From the NCBI GenBank assembly GCA_026419785.1, contig JAODTK010000821.1, forward strand, positions 62,001-126,000: a stretch of 64,000 nucleotides of DNA, given 5' to 3'. The stretch's first letter is position 1; the number at the start of each line of letters is the position of its first letter. Below the pieces are notes generated by a model, which made no database searches, was not told the DNA's origin, and saw only the letters and a list, made by a program, of their open reading frames with translations. Both the position numbers and the translations under genes were made by a program. This DNA comes from Sclerodactyla briareus (lineage: Eukaryota; Echinodermata; Holothuroidea; Dendrochirotida; Sclerodactylidae). Positions 59,640 through 64,000 of the stretch are shown in pieces.

Positions 59640-60300
59640 CGGTCAGCGGTAAACTAACGTGAGTGTTCACCATAATAGCCCCAGGCCTAGGCTGACTAAT
59701 TTAATCATTTGAGCTACGACTCGGCCATCATCAGGTTAACAACAAAAACATGAATAGTCAGGCCTAACTCAGAAAGTTAATTAGGAGGGCTAATCAGGCC
59801 TAATGCCTCTAGGGGTCATACTCATAATTGAGAACAAACAGTACAACCTACAATTCAGTTAGCCTACTAACGTCTGAAGTAAAGCTAGCTAGGCTAGAGT
59901 ACCTGCAGTGAGTGAGTATAATTTAGGCTAGGCTAGGCTAGGGCCAATTCAATGTTTAGTCAAGGCCTAAGATTTAGCCCTGCCTAGCCAATTAACGTTA
60001 GGAATATTATTAATAATAAGTTGTGAGTATGCTATCATTATTTCTAATGCCCTAGTCTGTAGTAAGTTGTAACTTGTAAAGCATAGGCCTCAGGCCCAGC
60101 TAGGCCTAGTCGCAACTGAGTATGTTCCGGGCCTTACACTATCACATACCGGAAAGATACACACTGTCGCGCGTCACGACTACCTAGCCTAGCTTAATTA
60201 TATGACGTTACTTAGGCCTTAATTAATTTCAATTCATTGATAGGCCTAGATGCACTTTTAGATGCATAGGCCTAGCCTAGCCTTGAAAGCGCTTATATTC
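59640..60300. other. TAGGCCTAG-rich stretch, no gene
   Basis: Variants of aggcctag, ctaggctagg and taggcct occur more than twenty times, in both orientations (the word is near-palindromic). The nature of such clusters is unknown; they could reflect microsatellite-like growth. No coding sequence is supported. Confidence 0.5.
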
Positions 60301-61060
60301 ACGCTTCAGCTTGTGTTCGTATCACTGAGTGAAATGTACTCTCTTCAGAATAATAATAATTCATAATTAGGAACTACCACTACTGCGCGCGAGATCCAAC
60401 TAATATTTAATATACATATAAGCAATAACTCATTACTAATATTAGGACTATCTACGTCCGTAAGTACAGAAACAGTCATATTACGCCGGCTTTTTTGCCG
60501 ATATGCCCGCGAGCTCCCTGTCATTTCAATGTGTACGTACGTACGCCGGGGCTTTATTTTCCGGCCGGGCTTTAGCCGGGCCGAGGCTTTGTTTAGTATG
60601 ACCAGCGAATGAGCGTGATAGTGATGAGTCTTGTTGTCTTTCAACACCAGCGTAAGAAGCCTTGTGTGAACCAAACTGTCAAAATAAGTCCAGAGCTCTC
60701 CAGCTCCGATCGGTGCAGGGGTGACGCGACGCTGGCGAAAAATTGCCATCGCACTGTCGGCACTGTGAGTGGTTATAAAATGCTAAGTAGAATATTGACT
60801 GGCCGCGCTACTGTTATATATGATGATCTGAGGTGTGGCCGGGCTCCAGATTGAAACGCAAGAGATAATAAATTGTATGAACCATCTAGGTTAATTTCAC
60901 ATTTGCCGAAATAAATAATGAAAATGTTATAAACATAATGAAACATTAGGTTTAGCGTTCTCTCTATCTCAGTAGAATCACTGTAGAACACAGCATACAC
61001 CTGTCTAGCACAGACGTACGACCACCTCTAAAAATTAAATCAATCGTATCTAACGTGATC
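60300..61060. other. CpG-richer patch, no gene assigned
   Basis: 60480-60760 has more CpG than its surroundings (gtacgtacgtacgccgggg, ccggccgggctttagccggg). Overlapping open frames occur on both strands (60345-60749 minus; 60609-60854 plus). It might be a promoter-proximal region, but no TATA, exon chain or recognisable protein supports this. Confidence 0.3.
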
Positions 61061-61069
61061 ACCAGGGAC

Positions 61070-61145
61070 GTCGCGAGCGCGGAAGGAGGGGGGGGGGGGG
61101 GGGGGGTGTGGGGGGGGGGGGGGTGTGGGGGGGGGTGTCTCACCC
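61070..61145 (+). repeat. Long G tract next to a hAT-like end
   Basis: cagggacgtcgcgagcgcgg is followed by G runs of about 19, 14 and 9 bases separated by TGTG (61088-61135). Such a sequence can in principle form G-quadruplexes. The upstream 20 bases resemble a hAT terminus. An open frame of glycine and tryptophan codons across it is meaningless. Confidence 0.7.
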
Positions 61146-62284
61146 AAAAGTTGAATGGTCAGAGCGACGTTGCAGTTGGAATTTCAATTCCAGTTGGAAT
61201 TTCTGACAGATCGTCAGATTGTATTTTTTACGACTGAGGTCCGAGGCCCAGTCAACTTTGTAAATTTTCCAATCAACCAAAAGAATATTTTTATTAGGTA
61301 AAAACGGTGAAAAACAATTAAAACAAAGAATTGTAATTGCAATTTTTTTTTAATCAATATCCAGATAAGTGACTTTTTGCAGCGCTTCGGCTGGACCGCA
61401 TTAGAGAGTAACACATTACCGCTTCCTTCAATTAACACGCAGATGGACAACGACTGCCCAGTGATGGCATGTCGTATTGTATGACAATCATTTATGTTCA
61501 TTGTTATGATTAGAAATTAGGGTACGGATTAGATTCGCGTACAACCAATACGGAAAAAAGTTGTAAAAATCGCGAAGGACGCTTAAGCATATTTTTACAT
61601 TTTAGGCATGTGCTATTTTGTTAATTCGCATGCATAAAACATAAAAATAGCGTCCTGGGTAGTCAGCTGAACGCGTGGACATACGAGATCCTGTTTTTCC
61701 TGATGTGTCGGGGGGAACACCCCCCACCCAAGGAAAAGAATTGCGCGCTTAGCGTGGCACTGGGGTAACCACTAGTAAGGAGCACAAACGCGCTTGAACA
61801 TTAAAGTCGCAGGGAGCGAGCGATTAGACGAAGTCTGACAAAAATGTTCAAATTTTCCACCGATTACGAAATTTGTGATGGTGATGATCAGGAAAAATCC
61901 CGGTTTGAAGCTTGGTATAGGCAGCCCAAAACGCCTGGCGAGAGTTAATTTCCGGCCATCTGGGGATTGCGCAAAACCAAAAAATTTTAGGGCGTCTTCG
62001 CGAAAACCAATGGTGGGCTCCGCTTAGAAAGTAAGAAAGTCTTCTTGCGCCTACTAGAAGTCTCTGCCTCCATTGTGCCCCCAGTATGGAAAAGTCTGGC
62101 GGACGCCATGGCTGACTGCCAAAAGTTATGATAGATGCCCTCTACATTGGAATGGTCCCGTTGCTTTATGTTTTGCGGTCCGTGGTCAGGTGAGAATGAC
62201 ACCAACCCCAGTAAAAGGGCCTACTTACGGCCATGGAGCTCAGCTTGAAATTTTGCAGAAAAAAATCACAAGATCCCGGAGTAG

Positions 62285-62640
62285 CAAGTCGCATCTAAGA
62301 AGTGAAAATGCAAAATTATTATGGAACGGAAAGTGAATGTTTTTAGGAGTGGCATAATGCAATCAGATTGCATCTAAGGCCACCTGAAATGCAAAAAAAT
62401 TCTCTAGAGTGAGAGGAGGGGGGGCCATCGGGGCGGTCCTCGCGATACGAGTTGGCAGAGAAAGAAAAACAAAACGCATCTAGGACATGTGAAGATGCGA
62501 ACTTATTTCTGGAATGAAGTGAGAGTTTTGGAGTGCTGTATTGGACCAAATTGCATCTACGGCACCGGGAAATGCACAATTTTGCAAAGGGGAGGGGGGA
62601 ACCCCTCCCTAGACCCATTCCCCAGGTCCATTATCAACTT
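62285..62640 (+). repeat. Short tandem repeat, about 180-186 bp unit, two copies
   Basis: gcatctaagaagtgaaaatgc (62292) pairs with gcatctaggacatgtgaagatgc (62478). attgcatctaaggccacctgaaatgcaaaa (62368) pairs with attgcatctacggcaccgggaaatgcacaa (62548). The order and spacing are the same in both. The 3' unit ends in ggggaggggggaacccctcc. It may be the inside of a hAT-like element, and it is noncoding. Confidence 0.65.
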
Positions 62641-62649
62641 CAGCCGCCG

Positions 62650-64000
62650 CTCAAAATTACGTTCTTACGCTACGGGTTGTACTGAAGATTCGGCACTGCG
62701 GTACAGTGGGCTGGTGGCAGTCGTGAGCTTGGCGCCAGCGTGCATACCCTCCCAACTTCCAAATACGAGAGTGCTATTAAGGCCGTTCGAATGCCCCCCC
62801 AACTATAAATAGCACAGTTAGCACTTGGTATTTATAGAGGAGTACAGTTTTGCGTTGTGTTTACTCTTTTGTGTATCTTACTCGAGCTTTGCTGTCCGAG
62901 TCGCCATCTTCAGTACATTAGGTGGATGTCCACAGTCCATCCCCGAAAAACAGTTCTCAGATGAGATGGGCCTCATCGACTTCACTTCCTGAATCCCTAT
63001 CTGTGAACTATCGGTTCGATTGAGAGTCCATGTTCACAAGTTTACAAAACTCAGGGAGCCCCCCAAATGACAAAAGAGAACGCTGAAAAGGCACCTTCAG
63101 TATAGGGGGGGGTGAGTTGAAAAATGAATCTAGCCAGTTGGAATTTTTTAATTCATTCAATCTGCACCCCCCCCCCCCCCAATCATAGGACACTAGCTAG
63201 TCCCTGGTGATCACACCAAAATTCAAAAGACATTAAAGTCCACCTCCGGGCCTCTTGCAGATTACGGGCACTTGATCGGTGAATGGTCTTTGTCACAGTA
63301 AACGGAGAAGAAATTATTCACTGCACCCTCCACCTCGCCCACTGCACTGTTATTTTTGTCTAACGAGATATATAAGTAATAGTAGTCCAATGTGGTTGGT
63401 GAAAATGAAGTTATGATGCGCTCGAGAGACGCATGCATAATACGCGAACTTGCGGAGTGTCAAAATCACAGAGAAACTACTGAATCACTTGATGTAAACA
63501 TATAGTGAAGTAGTAAGAAAGCAATTTCAGTTAGAATAACGTTTAGTCAAGACTGTCAATATTTACTAACAAGCGAGCTAGAATAGGCTCGGGTTAGCCC
63601 TGGGCTAGAAATAGTAATTAGTTATGCAGTAGTGGAGTAGGCAACCCGAGGAATGGAACACTGGTAATTAACCTATAAAGAAAAGAGGCGATTCATTTGA
63701 TCAAATTAGCTGTTGTGCACTCTTTTGCCAATGAGTGACCTTGAATGATACATGATACATGGCTGTTTGGACGGGAAATGTTTTTCTTCATGACATACAC
63801 TCTGTCCTAAATTGAAGCCAGGCCGGAAACTCTCACTAAAATTGTGGTGTTCAACAATAACATTTTGGCAGTTAAAACTTAGTGTCCATAAGGACCTCGA
63901 TGTGACCCGTTTGGACATGGCGATTGATGGCATGGACTGTTTCCATGGAAAATCGGGATGTACCATGTCTTAGAATCTCAACAATGCCAGTATGACAAGC
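62650..64000. other. No gene seen
   Basis: A C-run lies at 63167-63180. A minus-strand open frame at 63706-63966 runs near the window edge and has no motif I can name. Nothing else is supported. Confidence 0.4.

Overview
The window looks like nuclear DNA of an animal with a large, intron-rich, repeat-rich genome. No long intact open reading frame, rRNA or tRNA gene is visible. Possible coding sequence occurs as short blocks with splice-like borders, and most of the rest is decayed transposable elements. The mix of LINE types, tRNA-derived SINEs, many hAT-like nonautonomous elements with G-rich ends, and a stretch rich in TAGGCCTA-like words (59.6-60.3 kb) suggests a marine invertebrate, most likely an echinoderm or close relative. 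That placement is inference from repeat style, not from a marker gene.

Layout. 0-2.3 kb: a foldback MITE with a clean 8-bp target duplication, a LINE 3' tail, then a decayed LINE reverse transcriptase on the + strand. 5-10.7 kb: a tRNA-derived SINE, oligo-G/C repeats, a ~205-bp tandem array and one copy of a repeat here called the DR element. 13.9-20.8 kb: further dispersed copies. 21-23.5 kb: a long, clearly L1-like LINE remnant on the - strand. 24-26.2 kb: SINEs. 26.9-31 kb: a DR element whose internal ~320-bp unit is repeated about eleven times, with a MITE in its tail. 33-48.5 kb: candidate exons of one - strand gene, with introns full of nested repeats (a split tandem duplication, an RTE-like LINE broken by a hAT element and an L2-like fragment). 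46.8-50.1 kb: an L2/CR1-like LINE with its core missing, and a SINE. 52.5 kb: foldback hairpins. 53.8-57 kb: the ~205-bp array again, inverted. 58-64 kb: sparse LINE and hAT traces, a long G-run and a short tandem repeat.

How it fits together. The main genic signal is a series of short blocks on the - strand, read from 48.46 kb down to 33.15 kb and perhaps 24.09 kb. Their borders have AG and GT dinucleotides, and in several an in-frame stop sits just outside the acceptor. The intron phases join from one block to the next with one exception, a probable 1-nt frame break at 42.18 kb. I do not recognise the protein. Everything between the blocks can be read as intron occupied by mobile elements. 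Tandem arrays in particular vary by many single-base indels, so some frame breaks may be sequencing errors and not mutations.
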